The notes beneath the pieces are model-generated. The model did not search any database and was not told the origin of the DNA. It saw only the letters and a program-made list of their open reading frames with translations. A DNA stretch of 64,000 bases. Source: Variovorax sp. S12S4 (GTDB lineage Bacteria > Pseudomonadota > Gammaproteobacteria > Burkholderiales > Burkholderiaceae_C). Made by a program: the position numbers and the translations under genes. Location of the stretch: NCBI RefSeq assembly GCF_023195515.1, contig NZ_JALPKR020000002.1, positions 2,581,001-2,645,000 of the forward strand, read 5' to 3'. Shown piece after piece: positions 1-8,061 of this stretch (the first letter of the stretch is position 1; each line of letters begins with the position of its first letter).

Positions 1-485
1 TCTTCGCCGTCGTCTCCCACGTACACCACGTCGAACCGCAGCAGCTTGGGCGACACCATCTTCCAGTTCTGGATGCGCTTGACGGTGACGCAGGCTGTCC
101 TGTCGTGGTACTGCATTTCCGCCATTGGGCCGCCCTGAAAGCCCGTTGCATCGAACAGCCGCCCCGGCGCCGCAAAGGGGTTGAGCACGGCGCCGTTGCG
201 GGCGGTGATGCAGCCTTCGGTCCGCACGAAAGATTCGATGGTCGGCGCCGCGCTTCGCACGATCTTGGCCACGGCCGGCGTCGGCGGCTTGGCGACGATT
301 GCCTCGCGAATGCGCTCCACCTGCTCTTCGGTGATGGGTGCGAGCCCGCTGGGAGAAACGACCGGTGGTGGCGCCGGTGGCGCAGGCGGCGCCTGGTTGG
401 GCAGCAATGGCGCCAGATAACTGCAGCCCGCCAGCGCAAGAGGCGCTGTGCAGGCAAGTGCGGCGGTCTTGAATCCGAACTTCAT
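1..485 (-). CDS. Putative lipoprotein, 3' end cut by window edge
   Basis: The reading frame opens at an ATG at 485 and stays open for 161 codons to the left edge, so the C-terminus is missing. It has a short signal peptide ending in the lipobox LALAGC (Cys about residue 21), so it should be an inner- or outer-membrane lipoprotein. A Pro/Ala-rich linker (about residues 30-42) follows, then a mixed region with paired cysteines (RTEGCITARNG and DRTACVTVKR). An AGGAG Shine-Dalgarno sequence lies 6 nt upstream of the ATG. I do not recognise the family. It is the last gene of the leftmost minus-strand group, 81 nt downstream of the pseudouridine-synthase-like gene. Confidence 0.7.
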   Translation of the reverse strand, partial: MKFGFKTAALACTAPLALAGCSYLAPLLPNQAPPAPPAPPPVVSPSGLAPITEEQVERIREAIVAKPPTPAVAKIVRSAAPTIESFVRTEGCITARNGAVLNPFAAPGRLFDATGFQGGPMAEMQYHDRTACVTVKRIQNWKMVSPKLLRFDVVYVGDDGE

Positions 486-493
486 TTTTTCTC

Positions 494-517
494 CTGTCCC
501 TGTACCTGTCCCTGTAC
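494..517. repeat. 12-bp tandem duplication next to a Shine-Dalgarno
   Basis: The unit CTGTCCCTGTAC occurs twice in exact tandem (494-505 and 506-517), with a partial third copy (CTG). On the minus strand it sits directly upstream of the AGGAG ribosome binding site of the lipoprotein starting at 485. Function unknown; it may be simple replication slippage. Confidence 0.7.
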
Positions 518-566
518 CTGTTTTTTGTCCCCCGACAGCTTCTTTCTTGTTGTTGTCGTTGTCGTG

Positions 567-1277
567 TCAGAAGCGTTCGTGCGGCGAAAGATAACGCCAC
601 TGCCCTGGCTGCAGCCCCGACAGCGGCACGCGGCCGATGCGAATGCGCCGCATCGCAAGAATGCGCAGCCCTGCGTCATCGCACAGGTGCGCGATTTGGC
701 CCGGCCGCGCGCCCTTCAGCGCAAAGCGCAGGCCCGTCTGATCGTCGGCCTGGCGGCCGATGCTCACGCGCGCGGGCGAGCGCTCGAAGCGCACCAGCTG
801 CTCGGGGCTGACCGTGCCCGCCACGTCGACCATGACCTCGTGCTCGATCACGCCCGCGTCTTCATGCAGCTTGCGTTCGATGCGCCAATCCTGCGTGTAC
901 ACGACGAGTCCGCTGGCGCCGGTTTCGAGCGGCGTCATGCAGTTCTGGCCCTTGGCATGCGCCGGCAGAAAGCGCATGCCCGCGCGCTCGGGTTCGTGAT
1001 GGTTGGCGGCCACCAGCAGCCGGTGCGCGTTGTCGGTCGGCATGCCGGCCGGTTTGTGCAGCAGCAGGGTGACGGGCAGCACCGGCTCAGGCTTGGCGCC
1101 GGCTTCGATCTCGACCTTCTGGTGGTCTTGCACGCGCGACTGCGGCAGCAGCGCCGGCACGCCGTCCACCCGCACTGCGCCGTTTTCGATGAGCAGCTCG
1201 GCCTCGCGGCGCGAGCAGCCGGCGATGGCGGCCACGCGCTTGGCAAGGCGAATGCCTTCTTCGCTGGCGCCGGTCAT
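567..1277 (-). CDS. RsuA/RluF-type pseudouridine synthase homologue, catalytic Asp replaced
   Basis: The product is 236 aa. Residues about 8-55 form an S4 RNA-binding domain (RREAELLIENGAVRVDG). The rest matches the RsuA/RluB/E/F pseudouridine synthase fold, including a C-terminal block RIRIGRVPLSGLQPGQWRYL like the RluF end. The catalytic motif of the family is GRLDxxTxGLLxxT; here the aligned stretch reads TPLETGASGLVVYT, so the nucleophilic Asp is Glu (codon 924-926) and the GR before it is TP. It may bind rRNA without modifying it, or use an altered mechanism. The ATG overlaps the stop of the upstream NUDIX/MBL gene by 4 nt (1274-1277), implying coupled translation. Confidence 0.75.
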   Translation of the reverse strand: MTGASEEGIRLAKRVAAIAGCSRREAELLIENGAVRVDGVPALLPQSRVQDHQKVEIEAGAKPEPVLPVTLLLHKPAGMPTDNAHRLLVAANHHEPERAGMRFLPAHAKGQNCMTPLETGASGLVVYTQDWRIERKLHEDAGVIEHEVMVDVAGTVSPEQLVRFERSPARVSIGRQADDQTGLRFALKGARPGQIAHLCDDAGLRILAMRRIRIGRVPLSGLQPGQWRYLSPHERF

Positions 1278-2938
1278 TGGGCGGAAGCCAGTTGCCGGAT
1301 GCGCGCCACGTGGGCGGCCAGCGAGCGGGCCGCCACGGGCCACATGCGCTCGGGCACGTCGTCGTAGGCAAGCGGCAGCCAGTCTTCGGGCGTGCCTTGG
1401 GGGAGTTTCTTCATGGCGGATGCAATCTTGGCTTCGCGCTTGAGGCGATGCGCTTTCAGTTGGGCGATGGCGGCGCGCGCGCTGCCGATGACGTAGCCGT
1501 GCGCCGGCAGGATGAAGTCGATGCCGCCCACTTCGCATGCCGCGTCCAGCTTGTCCAGCGAATCGAGGTACGCGTTCATGTCGCCATCGGGCGGGTCGAC
1601 CACGGTGGTGCTGCCGTTCAGGATGTGGTCGCCGGAGAACAGCAGTCCGTCTTCTTCCAGCACCAGGCACACGTGATTGGCGGCATGGCCGGGCGTGTGA
1701 ATGGCGCGCAGCGTGTGGGTGATTTTTTGGCCTTCGGCGCCGGTGCCCGAGAGCACCAGGCGCTCGCCGTCGAGCAGTTCGCGCTCGGCGGCAAAGCGCG
1801 CGGAAGAGCGCGCCGTGGGCGCAGAAGAAAGCCCGAGGATCGGCGGCTTTGCCTTTTCGCACAGCGCCTGCAGCGGTGCCGCACCGGGTGAATGGTCGGC
1901 GTGCGAATGCGTGCAGACGATCATGCGGATGTCGCCCTGCGTGGCACGCCAGAGCCGGCCGATGTGCGCGGCATCGTTCGGCCCGGGGTCGATCACCAGG
2001 TAGCCCGTGGCCGCATCGCCCACGATGTAGCTGTTGGTGCCCGGGCCGGTCATGGCGCCTGAATTGGGCGCGGTCAGGCGCTGCACGTTCTTGAGCAGCG
2101 GCACCGCGTGCTCGCTTTGCCAGTCGAGCGTGTGCAGCAGTTGGCCGTCGGGGCATACCAGCGCGAGCTCGCCGTAGGGCGATTCGCCTTCCATGTAGCG
2201 CGCATCCTGCCCGCCGAGCAGTCCGGCGCGCGGGCAGCTGGTCCACAGCGGCTTTTCGCCGGCGCAGGCTTGCAGCACCGCATCGACCTTGGCATAGGCC
2301 GCCAGCCGCTGCAGCGTGCGCACTGTCGGAAAGATCATGAAGAAACTGCCCGCCGCGTGGCGCGCCAGCGCATCGGCCGGCCGCACCCAGCAGGGCTCGA
2401 ACTGCTCGCTTTCGTCGGCCGTGGGCGTCTGGCCTTCGGGCATGCGCGCCACCAGAAAGGGCACGTCGAAGCGCTTGGGCAAGTCGCGGTCGGTGATCCA
2501 GTGCGCGAGGGTGAAGACCTGGTCGGACGCGAGCAACAGCCCGCGCTGCTCGCACTGCGCCACAAAGGAAACGGGCGACGTGGTGCTGCGGTCCATCGAT
2601 GCGATGTCTTCCGCGCTCACGGGCCGGCCGTCGGCGTGGCGCGCGAGCAGCACGCCCAGTTCTTCAAAGCCTTCGCGAATGGCCGCAATGGCCTGCGTGA
2701 GTTGAAGTCCGCTCTGCGTCGGGCGGTGCGTGGCAATGCGCTGGGCGGCTTCGTCGGCCGCATCGATCTGGCCGCCGGGAAACACATAGGCGCCTGGCGC
2801 GAAGCTTGCTCTGTCGGAACGGCGCGTCATCAGCACTTCGATGCCGGCTTCGGAATCGCGCAGCAGCAGCACGGTGGCTGCTGCGCGCACGGGCACCGGC
2901 TCGCGTGCGGGGTGGAGTTGTTGGGTGGGGCGGACCAT
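1274..2938 (-). CDS. NUDIX hydrolase fused to metallo-beta-lactamase-fold hydrolase
   Basis: The product is 554 aa with two enzyme domains. Residues about 18-250 are NUDIX-like: VFPGGQID followed, after an insertion, by REGFEELGV, which fits the REUxEExGU half of the Nudix box. The split box resembles NUDT19/NUDT7-type enzymes that act on CoA or nucleotide diphosphates. Residues about 285-500 are an MBL-fold domain of the LACTB2/glyoxalase II type, with the metal motif THSHADHSPG and later HTPGHAANH and LFSGDHIL. It is probably cytoplasmic, as no signal peptide is seen. Substrates are unknown. It is upstream of and overlaps the pseudouridine-synthase-like gene by ATGA. Confidence 0.85.
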   Translation of the reverse strand: MVRPTQQLHPAREPVPVRAAATVLLLRDSEAGIEVLMTRRSDRASFAPGAYVFPGGQIDAADEAAQRIATHRPTQSGLQLTQAIAAIREGFEELGVLLARHADGRPVSAEDIASMDRSTTSPVSFVAQCEQRGLLLASDQVFTLAHWITDRDLPKRFDVPFLVARMPEGQTPTADESEQFEPCWVRPADALARHAAGSFFMIFPTVRTLQRLAAYAKVDAVLQACAGEKPLWTSCPRAGLLGGQDARYMEGESPYGELALVCPDGQLLHTLDWQSEHAVPLLKNVQRLTAPNSGAMTGPGTNSYIVGDAATGYLVIDPGPNDAAHIGRLWRATQGDIRMIVCTHSHADHSPGAAPLQALCEKAKPPILGLSSAPTARSSARFAAERELLDGERLVLSGTGAEGQKITHTLRAIHTPGHAANHVCLVLEEDGLLFSGDHILNGSTTVVDPPDGDMNAYLDSLDKLDAACEVGGIDFILPAHGYVIGSARAAIAQLKAHRLKREAKIASAMKKLPQGTPEDWLPLAYDDVPERMWPVAARSLAAHVARIRQLASAQ

Positions 2939-3057
2939 GCGGCGATTATGGAGAGGTAGCGCGATGCGGGCGCGACCCGCATAAGCTCATACCGGATCGG
3001 GCATGAACCGCGCGCCACAATCCCGGGCTGCACCGCCCGCATCGAGGAAAGACAGTC

Positions 3058-4068
3058 ATGACTCATTCTCCCTTTTCACGTTCCTTCCGGCCCGGCCTGC
3101 TGCTGGCCGGCGCCGCCCTGTGCGTGGCCGCGTCGTCCGCCGCCTTTGCCCAGGCCGAGTGGCCCCAGCAGCCCGTCACGCTGATCATGGGCTTTCCGGC
3201 CGGCTCCGGCGTGGACGTGGTGGCCCGCGCCATCCAGGAGCCGCTTGCAAAGCAACTCGGCAAGCCCGTGATCATCGACTACAAGTCGGGCGCGGCCGGC
3301 AACATTGCCAGCGAGTATGTGGCCCACGCCAAGCCGGACGGCTACACGCTCTCTTTTGGCACCGCCGCCACGCACGGCAGCAACGCCGCGCTCTACAAGA
3401 AGCTGCCGTTCGACGTGGAGGCCGACTTCGTGCCCGTGGCGCCGGTGCTCGATGTTTCGAACGTGCTCACCATCAACCCCGAGGTGATCAACGCAAAGAC
3501 ATTGAAGGAGTTCGTCGATCTCGTCAAGGCCAACCCCGGCAAGTACAACTATGCGTCTACAGGCAACGGCGCCGGCACGCACATGGCCTTTGCCGAATTC
3601 AATTCGCGCCTTGGCCTGAACATGGTGCACGTGCCCTACAAGGGCGGGCCCGAGGCCATCACGTCGGTGGTGCGCGGCGAAACCTGCTGCATCATGAACC
3701 AGGTGCAGACGGTGCTGCCGCACTACAAGGCGGGCAAGGTGCGCCTGCTGGGCGTGACCACGGCCAACCCGGTGGCGGCCGTCAAGGAGGTGCCCACCAT
3801 CGCCTCGAGCGGTCTCCCTGGCACCAAGGGCTTCGACAGTTCGATCTGGTTCGGCATCTTCGCGCCCAAGGGCACCGATGCGCAGGTCGTCAACAAGCTC
3901 AACGCCGCGGTGAAGGCGGTGCTGGAGCAGCCCGACATCCGCGAGCGCTTCGAAAGCCAGGGCAACACCGTGCGCATCGAAACGCCAGCGCAGTTCAAGA
4001 AGACCGTGCACGACAACCGCGTGAAATGGGCCGAGGTGGCCAAGGCCGCGAATATCAGCATCGATTGA
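3058..4068 (+). CDS. Bug-family (TctC-type) periplasmic solute-binding protein
   Basis: The product is 336 aa, the usual length for the Bug/TctC family, which binds small carboxylates in the periplasm. A signal peptide covers about residues 1-31 (cleavage after SSAAFAQA). The mature start WPQQPVTLIMGFPAGSGVD is the typical Bug N-terminus. AGGAAAG lies just before the ATG. No TctA/TctB membrane genes are adjacent, which is common for Bug proteins in Burkholderiales. It converges with the fds operon, whose last gene ends 25 nt away. The ligand cannot be read from the sequence. Confidence 0.9.
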   Translation: MTHSPFSRSFRPGLLLAGAALCVAASSAAFAQAEWPQQPVTLIMGFPAGSGVDVVARAIQEPLAKQLGKPVIIDYKSGAAGNIASEYVAHAKPDGYTLSFGTAATHGSNAALYKKLPFDVEADFVPVAPVLDVSNVLTINPEVINAKTLKEFVDLVKANPGKYNYASTGNGAGTHMAFAEFNSRLGLNMVHVPYKGGPEAITSVVRGETCCIMNQVQTVLPHYKAGKVRLLGVTTANPVAAVKEVPTIASSGLPGTKGFDSSIWFGIFAPKGTDAQVVNKLNAAVKAVLEQPDIRERFESQGNTVRIETPAQFKKTVHDNRVKWAEVAKAANISID

Positions 4069-4092
4069 TGGCAGGGGCGGGGCCCCGCAGTG

Positions 4093-4317
4093 CTATTCGA
4101 GCAGCGCCCGGTGAACGCGAATCGCCTCGGCCGACACCGGGTTCAACGCCCCGCTTCCATCCGCATCCAGGTGCGCGAGCAGTTCCCTGCGCATGCGCGG
4201 CTCCCAAAAGCGCTTGAGGTGCAGCGCAAGATCTTGCAAGGCCTCCGCGCGGTCGGGCATGGCTTCGAAGAAGCTGCCCATCTGGTTCACCATGCGAATC
4301 AGCTGGTCTACATGCAT
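4093..4317 (-). CDS. fdsD: Formate dehydrogenase subunit delta
   Basis: The product is 74 aa and matches the small FdsD family (N-terminus HVDQLIRMVNQMGSFF, then a KRFWEPRMRRELL block). FdsD helps assemble active NAD-dependent molybdenum formate dehydrogenase and is the last gene of fdsGBACD operons. It starts 11 nt after the fdhD stop, so it is in the same transcript. No cofactor-binding cysteines are present, as expected. Confidence 0.9.
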   Translation of the reverse strand: MHVDQLIRMVNQMGSFFEAMPDRAEALQDLALHLKRFWEPRMRRELLAHLDADGSGALNPVSAEAIRVHRALLE

Positions 4318-4328
4318 TGCTGAAAACC

Positions 4329-5165
4329 TCAGGCGGTTGCGGGCTGGCCGTTCAGCCGCCCCGGGTGGGTGTAGATGACCAGGTCGTCGCCGCGCACGAA
4401 GCCCGCCAGCGTCAGTCCTGTTTCTTGCGCGACGGCCGTGGCCATCGAGGTCGAGGCCGACACCGCGGCCAGCAGCGGCACCCCGGCCGCAACGGTCTTT
4501 TGCACCATCTCGAAACTCGCGCGGCTTGTCACGGCGATGAAGCCGGTGGAAGCGGCCAGCGTGCTCTTGGCAAGCGCACCCACCAGCTTGTCGAGCGCGT
4601 TGTGCCGGCCGATGTCTTCGCGCACCAGCAGGGCCTCGCCTTCTGCCGTGCACCAGGCCGCCGCGTGCACCGCGCCCGTCACCTTCTGCAGCACCTGCAG
4701 CGACGCAAGCTCCCGCATGCCGCGGGCCACAGCGCTCTTCGATAGCGAGGAGCCCGGAGGCAAGGCAGGCAGCGTGCGCGCGACATGCGCGAGGCTTTCG
4801 GTGCCGCACAGTCCGCAGCCCGTGCGGCCGGCCATCGAGCGGCGCCGCTCCCTCAGCCGCGCGAAGGCCGCGCTTGCGACTTCGAGCTTCAGGGTGATGC
4901 CCTCGGGCCCGTACTCTTCCTCGATGCCGTAGAGCTCGCCGCGCGCCAGCAAGATGCCCTCGCTGAGCGCGAAGCCCAGCGCAAAGTCGGCCAGGTCGGT
5001 GGGTGTTGCAAGCATCACGGCGTGCGCAATGCCGTTGAACTCCAGCGCAACCGGTATCTCCACGGCCACCCAGTCGCGGTTGTCGAAAGCCTGCCGTGCG
5101 CGCACGCCGCGCACGGGCAGCAACTCGGCGCCTCCGGGCCGCAGGGGTATGTCGGCCAGGTTCAT
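4329..5165 (-). CDS. fdhD: FdhD-family sulfurtransferase (FdsC)
   Basis: The product is 278 aa. FdhD/FdsC binds the bis-MGD cofactor and passes it, sulfurated, to formate dehydrogenase. The family cysteine pair is visible in GRTGCGLCGTES (about residues 117-120). Other conserved blocks are VREDIGRHNALDKL and TSRASFEMVQK. Its ATG overlaps the fdsA stop (5162-5165, ATGA), so translation is coupled. Position between fdsA and fdsD is the fdsC position of the canonical operon. Confidence 0.92.
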   Translation of the reverse strand: MNLADIPLRPGGAELLPVRGVRARQAFDNRDWVAVEIPVALEFNGIAHAVMLATPTDLADFALGFALSEGILLARGELYGIEEEYGPEGITLKLEVASAAFARLRERRRSMAGRTGCGLCGTESLAHVARTLPALPPGSSLSKSAVARGMRELASLQVLQKVTGAVHAAAWCTAEGEALLVREDIGRHNALDKLVGALAKSTLAASTGFIAVTSRASFEMVQKTVAAGVPLLAAVSASTSMATAVAQETGLTLAGFVRGDDLVIYTHPGRLNGQPATA

Positions 5166-8044
5166 TTGGCCACCGCTGTTTCTGCCGCTTCGCCGAGCCG
5201 CTTGTTCAGCAGTTCTTCCTGCAGCGCGTTGAAGCGGCTGTACTCCTGCTGCCATTCCGAAGGCTGCATCACCGGCATCACCTGCACCGCGGTTACCTTG
5301 AATTCGGGGCAATTGGTGGCCCAGTCGGAGTTGTCGGTGGTGATCACGTTGGCCCCCGATTCGGGGAAGTGGAAGGTGGTGTACACCACGCCCGGCTGCA
5401 CACGCTCCGTGATGGTGGCCCGCAGCACGGTTTCGCCGGCCCGGCTGCGGATGCCGACCCAGTCGCCCTCCGCAATGCCGCGGTCCTCCGCGTCGGCCGG
5501 ATGGATCTCGAGCCGGTCTTCGCTGTGCCACTGGTTGTTCTCGGTGCGGCGGGTCTGCGCGCCCACGTTGTACTGCGAGAGGATGCGCCCCGTGGTCAAT
5601 ATCAGCGGGTACATGCGCGTGACCTTCTCGTCGGTGGGCACGTACTGCGTGATGATGAACTTGCCCTTGCCGCGGACAAATTCGTCGATGTGCATGGTCG
5701 GCGTGCCTTCGGGCGCGGCCTCGTTGCACGGCCACTGCACGCTGCCCAGTTTTGCCAGCTTGGCGTAGCTCACCCCCGTGAAGGTGGGCGTGAGCGCGGC
5801 GATCTCGTTCATGATTTCTTCGGCGCTCGCATAGTTCATGGGGTAGCCCAGCGCGTTGGAGAGCAGCTGCGTCACCTCCCAGTCGGCATAGCCGGCCTTG
5901 GGCGGCATGACCTTGGTGACGCGCGAAATGCGCCGCTCGGCGTTGGTGAAGGTGCCGTCTTTCTCCAGGAACGACGCACCCGGCAAGAACACGTGCGCGT
6001 ACTTGGCGGTCTCGTTCAAGAACAGGTCTTGCACCACGATGCACTCCATCGCCATCATGGCCTCGGCCACGTGCTGGGTGTTCGGGTCCGACTGCACCAC
6101 GTCTTCACCTTCGCAGTACAGGCCCTTGAAGCTGCCGGTAATGGCGGCATCGAACATGTTGGGAATGCGCAGGCCCGGCTCGGGCCGCAGCTCCACACCC
6201 CAGGCCGATTCGAAACTGCCGCGCGCGGTGCTGTCCGACACATGGCGGTAGCCGGGCAGTTCGTGCGGAAACGAGCCCATGTCGCACGAGCCTTGCACGT
6301 TGTTCTGGCCGCGCAGCGGATTCACCCCCACGCCCTCGCGGCCCACGTTGCCCGTGGCCATGGCCAGGTTGGCAATGCCCATCACCATGGTCGAGCCCTG
6401 GCTGTGCTCCGTCACACCCAGGCCGTAGTAGATGGCGGCATTGCGCTTGCCGTCATAGCCTTGGGCAAACAGCCGCGCGGCAGCGCGCAGGTCGGCGGCC
6501 GGCACGCCGGTCACTTCTTCCATGGCCTCGGGCGAGTTGGCCGGGCGTGCGACAAATTCGCGCCATTCGTTGAACGACTTGGGCTCGCAGCGCTCGGCCA
6601 CGAAGGCTTCGTCGACCAGGCCTTCGGTCACGATCACGTGCGCCATGGCGCTGATGACCGCCACGTTGGTGCCGGGCTTGAGCTTCAGGTGATAGTCGGC
6701 CTTGACGTGCGGCGACCTCACCAGGTCGATGGTGCGCGGATCGACCACGATCAGCCGCGCACCGGCGCGCAGGCGCTTTTTCATGCGCGATGCGAACACC
6801 GGGTGGCCGTCCGACGGGTTGGCGCCAATCACCATGATCACGTCCGACTTTTCCACCGACTTGAAGGTCTGCGTGCCGGCCGATTCGCCCATGGTCTGCT
6901 TCAGGCCGTAACCGGTGGGCGAGTGGCATACGCGCGCGCAGGTGTCGACGTTGTTGTTGCCGAAGGCCGCACGCACCAGCTTCTGCACCAGGTAGCCCTC
7001 CTCGTTGGTGCAGCGCGACGACACCAGGCCGCCGATGGAATCGGTGCCGTACTTGGCCTGGATGCGGCGGAACTCGCTGGCGGCGTAGTTGACGGCTTCG
7101 TCCCAGCTCACCTCTTGCCACGGGTCGGTGATCTTGCTGCGGATCATGGGCTTGAGCACCCGGTCCTTGTGGGTGGCGTAGCCCCAGGCAAAGCGGCCCT
7201 TCACGCAGGAGTGGCCTTCGTTGGCCTTGCCGTCCTTCCACGGCACCATGCGCACCACTTCATTGCCCTTCATCTCGGCCTTGAAGCCGCAGCCCACGCC
7301 GCAGTAGGCGCAGGTGGTAATGGCGCTGTGCTCGGCCTGGCCCAGCCAGATGACCGATTTTTCCTGCAGCGTGGCGGTGGGGCAGGCCTGCACGCAGGCG
7401 CCGCAGCTCACGCATTCGGACTCCATGAATGGCTGGTCTTGGCCCGGCGACACGCGCGACTCGAAGCCGCGCCCGCTGATGGTGAGCGCAAAGGTGCCCT
7501 GCGTTTCTTCGCAGGCACGCACGCAGCGGTTGCACACGATGCACTTGGACGGGTCGTACGTGAAATACGGGTTGGACTCGTCCTTGGCGCTCTTCAGGTG
7601 GTTGGCCCCGTCATAGCCGTAGCGCACGTTGCGCAACCCGGTCACGCCGGCCATGTCCTGCAGTTCGCAATCGCCGTTGGCGGCGCAGGTGAGGCAGTCG
7701 AGCGGATGGTCGGAGATGTAGAGCTCCATCACGCCCTTGCGCAGCTCCTGCAGCCTGGGGCTTTGCGTGCGCACCTTCATGCCGGCCTCTGCCGGCGTGG
7801 TGCAAGACGCCGGGTAGCCCTTGCGCCCGTCGATCTCCACCAGGCACAGCCGGCAAGAGCCGAAGGGCTCCAGGCTGTCGGTGGCGCACAGCTTGGGCAC
7901 CTGCACGCCCGCGTCCGCTGCGGCGCGCATCAGCGAGGTGCCCTTGGCCACCGTCACCGGCATGCCGTCGATTTCGAGCGTGACTTCCTCGGTGGACTCG
8001 CGCCTGGGCGTGCCGTAGTCGATGTCTTGCGATGGGTTCAGCAT
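5162..8044 (-). CDS. fdsA: NAD-dependent formate dehydrogenase alpha subunit (Mo, Fe-S)
   Basis: The product is 960 aa and is the catalytic subunit that oxidises formate to CO2 in the cytoplasm. In order: an N-terminal [2Fe-2S] ferredoxin domain (Cys residues in FGSCRLCLVE), a His/Cys-ligated cluster (HPLDCLTCAANGDC), two ferredoxin-type clusters (CIVCNRCVRAC and CVSCGACVQAC), the CAYCGVGC cluster that opens the molybdopterin domain, and the bis-MGD domain. The Mo ligand is the second Cys of TCARVCHSPTGYG, so it is a Cys rather than a selenocysteine enzyme. It lies 17 nt after fdsB and overlaps fdhD. Confidence 0.96.
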   Translation of the reverse strand: MLNPSQDIDYGTPRRESTEEVTLEIDGMPVTVAKGTSLMRAAADAGVQVPKLCATDSLEPFGSCRLCLVEIDGRKGYPASCTTPAEAGMKVRTQSPRLQELRKGVMELYISDHPLDCLTCAANGDCELQDMAGVTGLRNVRYGYDGANHLKSAKDESNPYFTYDPSKCIVCNRCVRACEETQGTFALTISGRGFESRVSPGQDQPFMESECVSCGACVQACPTATLQEKSVIWLGQAEHSAITTCAYCGVGCGFKAEMKGNEVVRMVPWKDGKANEGHSCVKGRFAWGYATHKDRVLKPMIRSKITDPWQEVSWDEAVNYAASEFRRIQAKYGTDSIGGLVSSRCTNEEGYLVQKLVRAAFGNNNVDTCARVCHSPTGYGLKQTMGESAGTQTFKSVEKSDVIMVIGANPSDGHPVFASRMKKRLRAGARLIVVDPRTIDLVRSPHVKADYHLKLKPGTNVAVISAMAHVIVTEGLVDEAFVAERCEPKSFNEWREFVARPANSPEAMEEVTGVPAADLRAAARLFAQGYDGKRNAAIYYGLGVTEHSQGSTMVMGIANLAMATGNVGREGVGVNPLRGQNNVQGSCDMGSFPHELPGYRHVSDSTARGSFESAWGVELRPEPGLRIPNMFDAAITGSFKGLYCEGEDVVQSDPNTQHVAEAMMAMECIVVQDLFLNETAKYAHVFLPGASFLEKDGTFTNAERRISRVTKVMPPKAGYADWEVTQLLSNALGYPMNYASAEEIMNEIAALTPTFTGVSYAKLAKLGSVQWPCNEAAPEGTPTMHIDEFVRGKGKFIITQYVPTDEKVTRMYPLILTTGRILSQYNVGAQTRRTENNQWHSEDRLEIHPADAEDRGIAEGDWVGIRSRAGETVLRATITERVQPGVVYTTFHFPESGANVITTDNSDWATNCPEFKVTAVQVMPVMQPSEWQQEYSRFNALQEELLNKRLGEAAETAVAK

Positions 8045-8061
8045 GGAGTGGCTCCTGTCAA

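Noticed and set aside
4077..4088. GCGGGGCCCCGC palindrome between the Bug gene and fdsD
   Set aside because: Without a loop or T run it is not a terminator, and GC-rich palindromes are expected here.
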